From positions 434,001-498,000 of the forward strand of contig NZ_JACJTU010000001.1 in the NCBI RefSeq assembly GCF_014698835.1: a stretch of 64,000 nucleotides of DNA, in the 5' to 3' direction. The notes below the pieces were generated by a model that searched no databases, was not told where the DNA came from, and worked only from the letters and a program-made list of their open reading frames with translations. The number at the start of each line of letters is the position of its first letter. Position 1 is the stretch's first letter. Made by a program: the position numbers and the translations under genes. The DNA is from Nostoc paludosum FACHB-159. Lineage in GTDB: Bacteria; Cyanobacteriota; Cyanobacteriia; Cyanobacteriales; Nostocaceae. This document shows positions 6,531 to 15,388 of the stretch, in pieces.

Positions 6531-7736
6531 CTAGCAACTTGGGTTAGATAATACTTCAGTACGAGAGCTAGTGAGGCGGGTTAGTTCTGCTGCTGTGGTA
6601 CCAAAAACGGTAGGAATAGATTGCTCTGGGCGGCACAACAAACTTTTCGCAACCTGAAGCATAGAAATACCCATATTGCCGAAAGATTTTTGATACTGAA
6701 TTATGGACTGAATTGCTTGAATCAATGCCAAACCGGAAAATTGCACAACTCGCTGAATAAAATCAGGATAGTGAACCAAAATTTCGGGAAAAGACTCTAA
6801 ATAAGCGCTAATCAGAGCATAAATAGAAGGTTGTAGGGATTCGAGGGGAGTGGTAGCTAAGCGCAGAGATTCATCGATAGTCATCTCTTTACTAACAATT
6901 AAGCTATTGAGCCAAATTTGCAGATAACTGGCGATAATTGACCCTAGATCGAAGGCTGGATCTCCCCAAGACGATCGCTCCCAATCAATCAGTCGCACAA
7001 TGCCGTTTTCTGATACTTCCGCTTGCGGGAATGACTGCTCCCATTCATGATGCAATAGAATGTTGTTGAGCTTGAGGTCATTGTGCGTTAAGCACCGTGG
7101 CTGGAAAGCTGTACTCAGTTCTCTAAGTGCTTGCCCTAAGCTATCATATCGCTGATAAAGGGCGAAAAATTTCAATCCATCAGCAGGTACTAAACCAAAA
7201 ATTTCGGGGCCGATCTGCTCCAATTTCCGAATTAAAAGCAATACCAGATCGGATTTTATATTATCGGAATTTTGAGAGAAGAAATCCTGATATTTTTGGC
7301 AATTGAAGGTTTCACGATGGATTGTTGCTATACAACTACCGATAGCTGCTGCTATTGTCGGTGGGAATATATTTCCCTTCATATAGAAATCGTTTAAATC
7401 GCGATAATTATCTAGGTATTTAAAGACAATGATGGAATTTTCTCTATCAAAATAAAGTACTTCCGGCAAAAATGGCTTTGTGTAATTAAGTTCCGGAAAT
7501 TTTTGTAATAACTCTTGAATTCGCCACTCATCTAAAAACTCACCTGCTGTTTTTCCATCGCGATCGCACCGTTCTTGCTTCACAAGAAGCTTACCACCGT
7601 CTGACAGGCTAAGTAATAAATTAAAGTTTTTTGCAGGTATCGCCTCAATATTCGTGAGAGATTGCTCTGATTGAGTCAATAAGTCACGCTCAACTAAATA
7701 ATCGAAAACATTGTTGGAGTTCAATATAAATGTCAT
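6531..7736 (-). CDS. APH-fold phosphotransferase, candidate Ser/Thr kinase of a RiPP dehydratase
   Basis: 401 residues with the aminoglycoside-phosphotransferase/choline-kinase fold. Visible motifs are LLVKQE (K53, ATP-binding), a Glu-rich helix FLDEWRIQE (68-75), the catalytic loop CLTHNDLKLNNILL (215-228, H218/D220) and the metal-binding LIDWERSSWGDPAFDLGS (249-266, D251). It is the first gene of the RiPP locus and lies 380 bp before the precursors. LxmK of class V lanthipeptides and TvaC of thioamitides are APH-like kinases working with HopA1 lyases, so Ser/Thr phosphorylation of the precursor core is the likely role. A small-molecule or antibiotic kinase cannot be excluded by motifs alone. 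Confidence 0.8.
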   Translation of the reverse strand: MTFILNSNNVFDYLVERDLLTQSEQSLTNIEAIPAKNFNLLLSLSDGGKLLVKQERCDRDGKTAGEFLDEWRIQELLQKFPELNYTKPFLPEVLYFDRENSIIVFKYLDNYRDLNDFYMKGNIFPPTIAAAIGSCIATIHRETFNCQKYQDFFSQNSDNIKSDLVLLLIRKLEQIGPEIFGLVPADGLKFFALYQRYDSLGQALRELSTAFQPRCLTHNDLKLNNILLHHEWEQSFPQAEVSENGIVRLIDWERSSWGDPAFDLGSIIASYLQIWLNSLIVSKEMTIDESLRLATTPLESLQPSIYALISAYLESFPEILVHYPDFIQRVVQFSGLALIQAIQSIIQYQKSFGNMGISMLQVAKSLLCRPEQSIPTVFGTTAAELTRLTSSRTEVLSNPSC

Positions 7737-8064
7737 ACGCTATCAAATATGAATACTAAGCTTAAAGAGTGCAGTTTTCTGTAAAAGAAATCTTTTGTCT
7801 TCTACGATTTTAGGCAAAATGAAGATTGTAGACTCTATTGTTAAAATTTTTCCTTCGACACAACTAAAACTTTTATGTCCCATTGAAGGGGACTGGGGAC
7901 TGGGGATTGGGGACTGGGGAGATAAGAAGATAAGGGAAAATCGCCGCCTCTATTCAAGCCAAAAGCGATGCCTACGGCTGGCTACGCCTACGCAGCAATT
8001 CAAATTTTGAGCAGCAACTAAAACATTTATGCCCTGAAAACTTTTTTGTCTGGAGACGGCGCTG
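7737..8064. repeat. Intergenic region with ACTGGGG heptanucleotide repeats
   Basis: At 7889-7921 the sequence repeats gactggg with one variant unit (ggggattgggg), a short tandem repeat typical of heterocystous cyanobacteria. The 71-residue frame through it is repeat-derived. The repeat separates the RiPP locus from trmB, and no promoter was identified with confidence. Confidence 0.7.
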
Positions 8065-8721
8065 TCATTCTTCCTGATTCCCAACTTCTCGTCTGACAAA
8101 CAAAGCCCGATAAACAGGTTCACCCTTGTTTTGAGTATATATTTCTCGTTCTGTGGGCACTGGTAGCGGGTTTTCGGCTAGCCATTCTTCTGTACCAACT
8201 TTCTGATAAGCTGGGTGAGCAGCAAAGCGATCGCGCATTTCCATAGCCACAAACTCCATATCTGATTGCAGAAATACAACCCCCCCAACTGCAAGATAAT
8301 TAGCTAATTCTGCTACTAGTTCTGGTTGGACTACACGACGTTTAGCATGGCGGGTTTTAAACCAAGGATCGGGAAATTGAATTGTCACCCGCTGTAAACT
8401 TTCTGGAGGTAGGGAAGATAAAAGCGATTCCAAGGAATTATTTACATTGCAAAATAAATAATGCAAATTTGTTAAACCTAACTGAGAACGCAACTTATTC
8501 GCTTCCACCACCAGCGGTTCCCGAATTTCTAAGCCCAAAAAATTCCAGTTTGGTTCTATCTTGGACATATTCAATAAAAAAAGTCCTTTAGCACAGCCAA
8601 TATCTAAATGTAGAGATTGATTTGGCTTTGCATAAACTTTTTCCCAGTCAAGAGGACTTACTGGTGTCTGATACTTTTGGGCAAGTGGATTAACATGCTG
8701 GCGGACTCGAACTGCTGCCAA
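8065..8721 (-). CDS. trmB: tRNA (guanine-N7-)-methyltransferase
   Basis: 218 residues. SAM-binding motif I LDIGCAKGLFLLNMSK (about 40-55) is followed by FLGLEIR, and by the family signature QFPDPWFKTRHAKRRVVQPEL (about 134-154, where Asp, Trp and the KxRHxKRR run mark TrmB). The product methylates G46 in the tRNA variable loop. It is a cytosolic single-domain protein of normal length for the family. It starts the chromosomal housekeeping region to the right of the RiPP locus. Confidence 0.93.
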   Translation of the reverse strand: MAAVRVRQHVNPLAQKYQTPVSPLDWEKVYAKPNQSLHLDIGCAKGLFLLNMSKIEPNWNFLGLEIREPLVVEANKLRSQLGLTNLHYLFCNVNNSLESLLSSLPPESLQRVTIQFPDPWFKTRHAKRRVVQPELVAELANYLAVGGVVFLQSDMEFVAMEMRDRFAAHPAYQKVGTEEWLAENPLPVPTEREIYTQNKGEPVYRALFVRREVGNQEE

Positions 8722-8991
8722 AATTTCTTCTCCTTGTTTGTAATTCGTAATTTGTAATACTCGCCTCTGGCGAGAAGCAAGCTACGTAATTTTTAGTAAT
8801 CAAATTTTTTGATTTTTACAGATTAAATGTATCTCATAAGTCTTCAAGTTAATTGTTACTATAGCGTGGAATCGATGCTCAATGTGTACAAATGTTAAAT
8901 AGGCGCACTGCTGAGCAGGAAGATTGAGTAAGGGTTATACTTTTTGGAAAAGACTTGTTTTAGCTCCTCCTTTTAACATTTTCCTAAATCG

Positions 8992-10122
8992 ATGACTCTC
9001 AATTTTCGGTTTGCGATCGTCAGTGACTTACACCTAGCACTTCCCCACACAATCTGGAATCATCCTAGTCGGTTTCATCTTGTGGAAGTGAGTATTTCAG
9101 CATTTGAAAGTGTACTAGAACATTTGACACAACTCGATTTAGACTTCCTGTTGTTGCCAGGAGATTTAACCCAGCACGGCGAAAGAGAAAATCACGCTTG
9201 GTTGCAACAACGCTTAGCGCAGCTACCTTTTCCCGTCTATGTTGTTCCTGGCAATCATGATGTTCCCGTGATGTCGGCCAATGAACAATCAATTGCTTTT
9301 GCAGATTTTCCCTACTATTACACCAAGTGTGGCTATGAAGATCCACGACAGATTTACTACATTCGTGAGTTGCTACCTGGAGTCAAACTAATTGGACTGA
9401 ATTCTAACTCTTTTAACGACCAAGGCGAACAGGTAGGATGTTTGGATAGCAAACAGCTACGTTGGTTAGAAGAAGTGCTGGCGGCATGTAGTGATGAATT
9501 AATTTTGGTGATGGTGCATCATAATGTGGTTGAGCATTTACCCAATCAATCCCGTCACCCACTAGCAAATCGCTATATGCTGGCGAATTCCGCCCAATTG
9601 TTGCAGTTACTCAGGCGCTACGGAGTCAAGCTAGTGTTTACTGGGCATTTACACGTTCAGGATGTTGCTTACGATAAAGGCGTATATGATATTACCACCG
9701 GCTCTTTAGTTAGCTATCCTCATCCTTATCGGGTGCTAGAATTTCGTCGCGATCGCCAAGGTAGAGAATGGTTGCAAATATTATCCCATAGGGTAGAGTC
9801 AGTGCCTGATTTTCCCAACTTGCAACAGTCATCACGCCAGTGGATGGCCGATCGCTCTTTCCCCTTTTTAATCAAACTACTAACTCACTCTCCATTAAAC
9901 TTACCACTATCGCAGGCAAAAGAATTAGCCCCTAGTTTGCGTGACTTCTGGGCGACTATTGCCGATGGTGATGCTGTGTTAGACTACCCCCATTTTCCCC
10001 AAGAAGTGCGCCGCTACATTCAAACTTACGGTGCTTCACAGCCCAACCCAGGCATCGCCACAGGTGGAACCCTGACTATGATTGATAATAACAGTACACT
10101 TTTGCTGGATAGGAATAAGTAG
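8992..10122 (+). CDS. Calcineurin-like metallophosphoesterase (Icc/CpdA type)
   Basis: 376 residues. All metal-binding motifs are present: VSDLHL (about 10-15), LPGDLTQHGE (56-65), VPGNHDVP (85-92), MVHHN (about 176-180) and FTGHLHVQD (about 217-225). The order matches class III phosphodiesterases such as CpdA/Icc. A C-terminal extension of about 100 residues after the catalytic domain has no recognised motif. Substrate is not predictable from the motifs; cyclic nucleotides or other phosphodiesters are possible. Confidence 0.85.
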   Translation: MTLNFRFAIVSDLHLALPHTIWNHPSRFHLVEVSISAFESVLEHLTQLDLDFLLLPGDLTQHGERENHAWLQQRLAQLPFPVYVVPGNHDVPVMSANEQSIAFADFPYYYTKCGYEDPRQIYYIRELLPGVKLIGLNSNSFNDQGEQVGCLDSKQLRWLEEVLAACSDELILVMVHHNVVEHLPNQSRHPLANRYMLANSAQLLQLLRRYGVKLVFTGHLHVQDVAYDKGVYDITTGSLVSYPHPYRVLEFRRDRQGREWLQILSHRVESVPDFPNLQQSSRQWMADRSFPFLIKLLTHSPLNLPLSQAKELAPSLRDFWATIADGDAVLDYPHFPQEVRRYIQTYGASQPNPGIATGGTLTMIDNNSTLLLDRNK

Positions 10123-10332
10123 TTAAAAGTTAGGAGTGAGGAGTGAGGAGTGAGGAGTTAAAAATAAGAAGTGAGGAGTCAGGAGTCACGAGTGAAGAGT
10201 TAGATATTTAAACTCCCAAATCCTAACTCCTAACTCCCAACTCCCAAATCCTAACTCCCAAATCCTAACTCCTAACTCCTAACTCCTAACTCCTAACTCC
10301 TAACTCCCAACTCCTAACTCCTAACTCCTAAT
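10123..10332. repeat. Heptanucleotide repeat block (AGGAGTG / AACTCCT)
   Basis: Variants of gaggagt on the left give way to variants of aactcct/aactccc on the right, so the two halves can fold back into a long imperfect hairpin. The block separates the convergent phosphoesterase and FIST genes and may act as a bidirectional transcription barrier. Confidence 0.75.
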
Positions 10333-11568
10333 TCACAACTGATTTTGCCGACAAATTCCAAATGCTGAAGTATAGGCGTGTAAGAAGGTTCTACCGCCAA
10401 CAGGGCCGATTTCACCGCCACAGAAAAAGCCGCCTACGGGAATATCTTTGATATAGCGCCTAAATAATTCAGAATCAAAATTGGGTTTACCATATAGCCC
10501 TTCACCTCTTCCAAGACAGGCAAACATCAAAGCAGCTGCGGCAGAGGGTTCGGAGTTACGTTGGTCTTGATAACTTTGGAGGAGTAATTCTAAGTCTTCG
10601 GCGGAGGCTTGGGCATCGCGGAGGTGGAATTGCAGCCTTTGGCCGGGACGAACGCGATCGCCAATTGCGATCGCTCCTGCTGTAGGATCGACACCGAGAA
10701 TACCGCGAATTAAAAAGTCTCCCTGTTGTAAAGCTAGCTTAAATTCATCCATTGCCACACCCACAAACAAAGAGTGCTGTGCTAAAGTCCGTTCCTGTTC
10801 GCTGAGACTGGCAATCAAATCTCTTAATACTATTAAAGGCACTTGTTCATCTAACTCTAGAATGATATTGCGATCGGCTTTGGTGACTTGCAACGGTTTG
10901 CCAATAGGCCTGCATCCTTGGGCGACAATCGTTTCCAAAATAATATTCCCAGTCAAAGCTATGCCAATAGTTCCTTCACGATACAAGCTTTGACCCAAAT
11001 CGCCATAGTCGTCCTTACAAAATAAGGCAACACGACCGCCCATACCCCCGCCACTAGCTTGCCCCCCCACTATTACCGATCCTGGATAAGCAAAATCCAG
11101 CCCCTGCAACAAATCATTGATTCCAGAAGCAAAGGAACTAGAAAGCAAAATGAACTGGGGTGTGGGGTAGGGTGGTACACCAACTAAATCAAGCCAAGCA
11201 TCTGGGGAACTATCCAAGTCAGGTAATTCTTCAGCAACAACATGAAATACCTGAACCTGCACCCCTGGAAGGTGCGCTAAAGTCAGACTGATAGCTGGTT
11301 CAGCTTCTAGTTCTTGGGTTTCTCCGCTAACTGTTGTCCCAATTACACCACCACCACTACAGCCAATTAGCACTGGCACAGAAAGCTTCTCAGCCAACAA
11401 AGGTAATAGTCGAGAATACTCACTCGTAAAAGCAGACGAAATGAATACCAGCCCTAAATCCGCAGGTGCTGTTAACAAGGAGACGGCTCGTTGTACCACA
11501 TCTGCGACTGCGGCTTCCAATGAATGATGGGTTGATAGGGCGTTTGCCCACTGCATTTGGTCTGCCAT
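10333..11568 (-). CDS. FIST-domain sensory protein
   Basis: 411 residues with FIST_N (about 25-215, including LGLVFISSAFTSEY and VLIGCSGGGVIG) and FIST_C (about 225-385). It ends in GGFFCGGEIGPVGGRTFLH and YTSAFGI, which is the diagnostic FIST_C finish. FIST domains are proposed small-ligand (amino acid) sensors in signal transduction. The protein is stand-alone with no transmitter domain, and no neighbouring kinase suggests its partner. Confidence 0.85.
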   Translation of the reverse strand: MADQMQWANALSTHHSLEAAVADVVQRAVSLLTAPADLGLVFISSAFTSEYSRLLPLLAEKLSVPVLIGCSGGGVIGTTVSGETQELEAEPAISLTLAHLPGVQVQVFHVVAEELPDLDSSPDAWLDLVGVPPYPTPQFILLSSSFASGINDLLQGLDFAYPGSVIVGGQASGGGMGGRVALFCKDDYGDLGQSLYREGTIGIALTGNIILETIVAQGCRPIGKPLQVTKADRNIILELDEQVPLIVLRDLIASLSEQERTLAQHSLFVGVAMDEFKLALQQGDFLIRGILGVDPTAGAIAIGDRVRPGQRLQFHLRDAQASAEDLELLLQSYQDQRNSEPSAAAALMFACLGRGEGLYGKPNFDSELFRRYIKDIPVGGFFCGGEIGPVGGRTFLHAYTSAFGICRQNQL

Positions 11569-11941
11569 GAGTTTTGGGCTTCTTTTGCTTTTAGGCTAGT
11601 AGTTTTTGATTTTTCATTTTGGGAAGAATTGCATCCTAGAAGAGTTGACCCCAGTTGTTTGTATTCACCATCCCAGCAAACCGGGGTTGTCATTCCCTAA
11701 TACATGCATCTAAATATATTGTATGATTATCTATCTATAGTACTGATTCCAAAAAATCTTAAAAAATAAAGATGGATACATTATAAATGTCACACTTTGC
11801 TGTATTGATTAGAAATCAATAGACTCAAACGCTAACTTAATTATCAGCTAAGTGGTTAAAATGGTTAGTAATAAAACCAAAAACTGCCATTTTTGAAGTC
11901 TTTCTATACTAGTACTAACAACACACAACGAGACTAAAACA

Positions 11942-12187
11942 ATGACAAACATTCAAGAAACAGCAAAAAACGGCATCCAAGAACAAATCCAACAAGAAGT
12001 AGAACAGGCACGTACTGTCTGTGATGTTAACGGTAGCAACTCACCAGAGTGTGCTGCTGCTTGGGATGCAGTAGAAGAATTGCAAGCCGAAGCTTCTCAC
12101 CAACGCCAAAGCAAACCAAAAAACTCTTTGGAACAGTATTGTGATGATAACCCAGAAGCAATTGAATGCCGAGTTTACGACGATTAG
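11942..12187 (+). CDS. cp12: CP12, redox regulator of the Calvin cycle
   Basis: 81 residues. Both Cys pairs are present (C27/C37 and C67/C76), together with the signature AAAWDAVEELQAE (38-50) and the C-terminal ending ECRVYDD. CP12 is intrinsically disordered when reduced. When oxidised it links GAPDH and phosphoribulokinase into an inactive complex in the dark. An AACGAGA ribosome site lies 7 bases before the ATG. It is monocistronic by context. Confidence 0.95.
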   Translation: MTNIQETAKNGIQEQIQQEVEQARTVCDVNGSNSPECAAAWDAVEELQAEASHQRQSKPKNSLEQYCDDNPEAIECRVYDD

Positions 12188-13097
12188 AAATTGAGGCAAG
12201 TGAATTTTTTGTTTAGTCAGCAGGCAACTTAAGATCTATTTAGTGATATATTGCGCCTTACAGTCACTACCCTTATAAAATGGCACTCTCGCCTTTTCAT
12301 TATCTTGAGCCAAAAGATAGAGAATTGGTGAAAGATCTAGAGGTAAGCATTCTTATTTGGGAAGTAAAGTTTTACACCCTAGAAAACTTGGGGTTTTGTC
12401 TAAAACTAGCAAATGTATAGGTGCTGGGTAAGTTTTCCAACTTTCCCTGATACTACTACATATAAGTAGGTAAAAAATCAAAATTTAGAATCTTCGAGTT
12501 CCTTGGTGTTTTGGCAAATAAAAAAATTCCAGAAAATCAATTAGCTAAGTTACAAAATTTCATTCTGTAATACGGATTGCAAAAATTTTTGTAACAAATC
12601 AACTATTTGTAGGGGCGTGCATTTGTGCGCCCCTACAAATGTATTTTATAGTACAGTCTTTAAAGTGTTATACGTAAAAACTTTCAGCCGCATAGATTGG
12701 GAAGCGATCGCATTAATGCAAATGAATCCATAGCATCCAAGCTAGGATTATCCTTGAGGTAATGAAATTCTCTTTCTACGTATTTTGCTTCTTTGCATCC
12801 TTAGTGGTTTGTTAAAAAAGTAATTTTGACAACTAGGATACAATTGCTATAGTTAATAGCTTAGAAGTATGTCAGAGTTGATTGACTTGAACAAAAATTT
12901 CTCATACAAATTTATATGTCATTTGCGTAATTTAGAAATTTATACTCCCTAGTGCCTACTCTCTGAAACTGAAATTTTCAGTTTCCAACGTAGATTTCTA
13001 TCGGTTATGGATCTTCGCTTTTGATTAGAAATGTTCTATCAAAACACAAGCCATCTGAATTGGTGAATTTTCCTTCAATTATAATTTGAGAAAAACT
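12188..13097. other. Long intergenic region without a confident gene
   Basis: Bases 12610-12639 form a palindromic dispersed repeat (TGTAGGGGCG...CGCCCCTACA) related to one at about 45873-45899. A 46-codon frame at 12280-12420 begins ATGGCACTC but has no support. The rest is AT-rich and shows no other structure. Confidence 0.5.
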
Positions 13098-13694
13098 ATG
13101 GATTTTAATGTTTGGTTTCGCCCTTTTGTCTGGATTGATTATCGACTGGCAGTATTATTTTTGGTAATTATTCCACTGATTCTGCTGATTTGGGCATTTG
13201 TCCAAAAAGCAGAAGGCGTACAACGGTTATTAGCTATATACTGGCGAGTATCAAGCCTGCTAGCAATCACTATTTATCTGATGATTGCCCAGTATCCAGT
13301 TAGCTTTATTTCTGCATTGATGGCTCAGATTTTGATCCCGATTTCGCTATGGTTTTGGGTGGATATCAATGATGAAATTGAGTATCAAACCACTGGATCT
13401 TTAAAGTTCATTTTTACTTCTTGGCGCTGGGCGACTACTGTTTATTGTCTTTTAGGCGCAGTAGCTTCTACACTTTTTTTAAATTGCGCTTTTTCTGCCA
13501 GTGCGCTCAAAACACCCTATTGTCGCGTCTGGTTCGAGGCTCCGTTAATGTTTAAAGAATATTTTCATGCTAATAGCAAAGCTGAGTTCTTAGGTTTTCT
13601 TGGCATAACTAGTTTAGTAATTTATGTGCTTTACTTAAGCTATTTTGTCCTGATTAAGCTAGGCAAGCAGGGACGCACAGCTACACCTCAATAA
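13098..13694 (+). CDS. DUF3177 family membrane protein
   Basis: 198 residues from the ATG at 13098 (MDFNVWFRPFVWIDYRLAV). A TTG four codons earlier is a less likely start. About five hydrophobic segments are visible, and the family pattern WFRPxVWxDYRLAVLF and LWFWVDINDE is clear. The family is conserved in cyanobacteria, and its function is unknown to me. It is followed after 23 bp by another conserved short gene, probably co-transcribed. Confidence 0.8.
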   Translation: MDFNVWFRPFVWIDYRLAVLFLVIIPLILLIWAFVQKAEGVQRLLAIYWRVSSLLAITIYLMIAQYPVSFISALMAQILIPISLWFWVDINDEIEYQTTGSLKFIFTSWRWATTVYCLLGAVASTLFLNCAFSASALKTPYCRVWFEAPLMFKEYFHANSKAEFLGFLGITSLVIYVLYLSYFVLIKLGKQGRTATPQ

Positions 13695-13717
13695 TCTGAA
13701 AATTTAAAATTCTAAAA

Positions 13718-14014
13718 ATGGATTCCATTGGCAAGCGACTGGAACAATATACCGCTAGACGACCCCAAGAAGTCTTACTGGTAACAGTAGAAATTGCTGG
13801 AGAGCAAGATACAATCGCTGTTTTCAAAGGTTTTTCCAGTTCTTTGATGCACCCAACAGCATTCGATCCAGATGTGCCCGTTCTGCCAGATGAGGCAATT
13901 ATTCTCAATATTGACCGAGTAGCTAGTCCATACAATCCGGAAGCCCCTCGCTATATTCAACAAGGAGTTTCTTGGGAAGCTATGCAAGTTCTATTCTCAG
14001 AGGTGGGAGTGTAA
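13718..14014 (+). CDS. Conserved hypothetical protein, 98 residues
   Basis: Starts MDSIGKRLEQYTARRPQEVLLV. The composition is that of a soluble alpha/beta protein with a strongly acidic, proline-containing middle (AFDPDVPVLPDEAIILNIDRV). It looks like a conserved cyanobacterial protein of unknown function; I do not recognise a named domain with certainty. The 23-bp gap to the DUF3177 gene suggests an operon. Confidence 0.7.
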   Translation: MDSIGKRLEQYTARRPQEVLLVTVEIAGEQDTIAVFKGFSSSLMHPTAFDPDVPVLPDEAIILNIDRVASPYNPEAPRYIQQGVSWEAMQVLFSEVGV

Positions 14015-14127
14015 CTAATTACAATTTGTATTTACTCACTGACTATCGTAGCTTGCCCTTTAGTTACTATACTTAGAATAGCTAAAACCCGCGATGCCAG
14101 AGGCTTTAGATCTGCTAATCGGTTGGA

Positions 14128-14352
14128 TTATGCCTGCAAAACAATTACCGCAATATTGAACTGTGGTAAATTCTGTTGAAACGATAAGTTGCGATCGACT
14201 GTGATGAAAACATCAAACTCTGTCTCAGCGAGGGCAAGAAGTTGACCATTTTTGACTCCCGCCCATCCCATCTGTGGAACTGTTTTCACCTCGTAGCCAG
14301 AAAATTCTCTCGCAAATTTGCGATCGATACACTCATCTAGAAGCAGCCTCAT
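14128..14352 (-). CDS. DUF5615 PIN-like toxin
   Basis: 74 residues. LLLDECID (3-10), ITVDRNL (about 50-56) and the central Glu/Asp positions are the metal-binding pattern of the PIN-like DUF5615 family, predicted ribonucleases. Its ATG is 1 base past the stop of the DUF433 gene, the usual antitoxin-first order for this pair. Confidence 0.8.
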   Translation of the reverse strand: MRLLLDECIDRKFAREFSGYEVKTVPQMGWAGVKNGQLLALAETEFDVFITVDRNLSFQQNLPQFNIAVIVLQA

Positions 14353-14353
14353 A

Positions 14354-14572
14354 TTATGCCACCATAGCTATGACCTGTCTTCCAGCTTCTTCTAGGAATC
14401 CAAGGACTTGCTTTCTAGTTACAGTTGGGAAGCCGTCTAAAAAATCATCAATTGACTCTCCCGCCATTAGATAGTCAAGAAGCGTCTGCACAGGAACCCG
14501 CGTACCAGTAAAAACCGGAGTCCCGCCCATAATTTCGGGTGATGCACTAATGATTGAGGAGTTCTTAAGCAT
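14354..14572 (-). CDS. DUF433 antitoxin
   Basis: 72 residues. ISASPEIMGGTPVFTGTRVPVQTLLDYL (8-35 region) followed by FPTVTRKQVLGFLEEA is the DUF433 helix-turn-helix signature. It is the probable DNA-binding antitoxin and autorepressor of the downstream DUF5615 gene. Confidence 0.85.
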   Translation of the reverse strand: MLKNSSIISASPEIMGGTPVFTGTRVPVQTLLDYLMAGESIDDFLDGFPTVTRKQVLGFLEEAGRQVIAMVA

Positions 14573-14725
14573 AGCTCTTTCATCATTCCTGTTCTCATAT
14601 TTATAGTCTAGCTATATTATCTGAGTCAGAGTTCCCAAACTGCTCTCCCGGTGCGATCTAAGAAGATGTTTTAAAACCTGCTAGTTTTGGACTTGCAACG
14701 ATAAACGGTAAAAGTGAGGAGAAAA

Positions 14726-15172
14726 ATGTCGCCTGAGATGGATAGTCTTAAGCCCGGAGATTTGAAGAAAAGAATAGAACGATACAGAGATTCATACGAA
14801 GCTCGTTTTAAGCGTAATCAGTACACAAATAACACAATCATAGGCGCTTCCATTATATTGACTATTTTGATTGCTATTAGTGGCACTAGCCCTGTATTCA
14901 AAGACTCACAAAATCCTTGGGCAAACCCTTTGGGCGTGAGTGCTGCGGCATGGTTAGGTCTAATATCTACAGCACTGCTTAGCGTTCAAAAGCTTTATAA
15001 CGTTCAAGAGAAGATAGCGTTTTACCCAGGATATATTGTGCAAGCTGAGGAGTTAATTGAAGATTTAGACGCAGTTAAAACCGAAGAAGATTTACAAAAG
15101 ATTCGAGACAGATTTAGAAAGATGCGTGCTGAAGAAGCAACTAAACGTCCTATTGAGAATTCCCCCAGTTAA
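14726..15172 (+). CDS. Small two-TM membrane protein, SLATT/DUF4231-like topology
   Basis: 148 residues from the ATG at 14726, preceded by GAGGAG five bases upstream; the frame is also open from a GTG at 14714. A basic N-terminal helix (LKKRIERYRDSYEARFKRNQ) is followed by two hydrophobic segments (IIGASIILTILIAISG and LGVSAAAWLGLISTALLSVQ) and a charged C-terminal coil. The topology resembles SLATT/DUF4231 proteins, proposed effectors in conflict systems, but similarity is only of layout. It stands beside, but divergent from, the toxin-antitoxin pair. Confidence 0.6.
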   Translation: MSPEMDSLKPGDLKKRIERYRDSYEARFKRNQYTNNTIIGASIILTILIAISGTSPVFKDSQNPWANPLGVSAAAWLGLISTALLSVQKLYNVQEKIAFYPGYIVQAEELIEDLDAVKTEEDLQKIRDRFRKMRAEEATKRPIENSPS

Positions 15173-15388
15173 CCCCTTGTTGAATAACCGCAGCCTAATA
15201 ATCCCGTTGCACCAGAACGCCGCAAAGCAATCGCTGAGGGGCACAAATCATCTGCGTCCGATGAGCGGGAACGTTACCCTGAGAGAAGCAAACTACAGTT
15301 GGATCTAAATTGCCATCTGAAATTGTCTTCTGTAGGAGACGCTACGCGAACAATTTTGAAGAATTATTTTGATTTTTGAATTTACAAA
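15173..15388. other. Intergenic region with a possible gene remnant
   Basis: After a stop at about 15184, the third frame reads PVAPERRKAIAEGHKSSA and continues as protein-like sequence to about 15340, without a start codon. It may be a decayed C-terminal piece of the preceding gene. Bases 15333-15352 (TAGGAGACGCTACGCGAAC) look like a dispersed Nostoc repeat. Confidence 0.3.

Noticed and set aside
7889..7921. Tandem repeats that might be taken for a CRISPR array (also 10123-10332, 27730-27760, 29063-29130, 58730-58803)
   Set aside because: Units are 7 bp and contiguous, with no unique spacers and no cas genes. They are heptanucleotide short tandem repeats.
12280..12420. 46-codon frame MALSPFHYLEPKDRELVKDL after cp12
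   Set aside because: Short, no clear ribosome site, and no recognisable homologue. Chance frame in a long gap is as likely.
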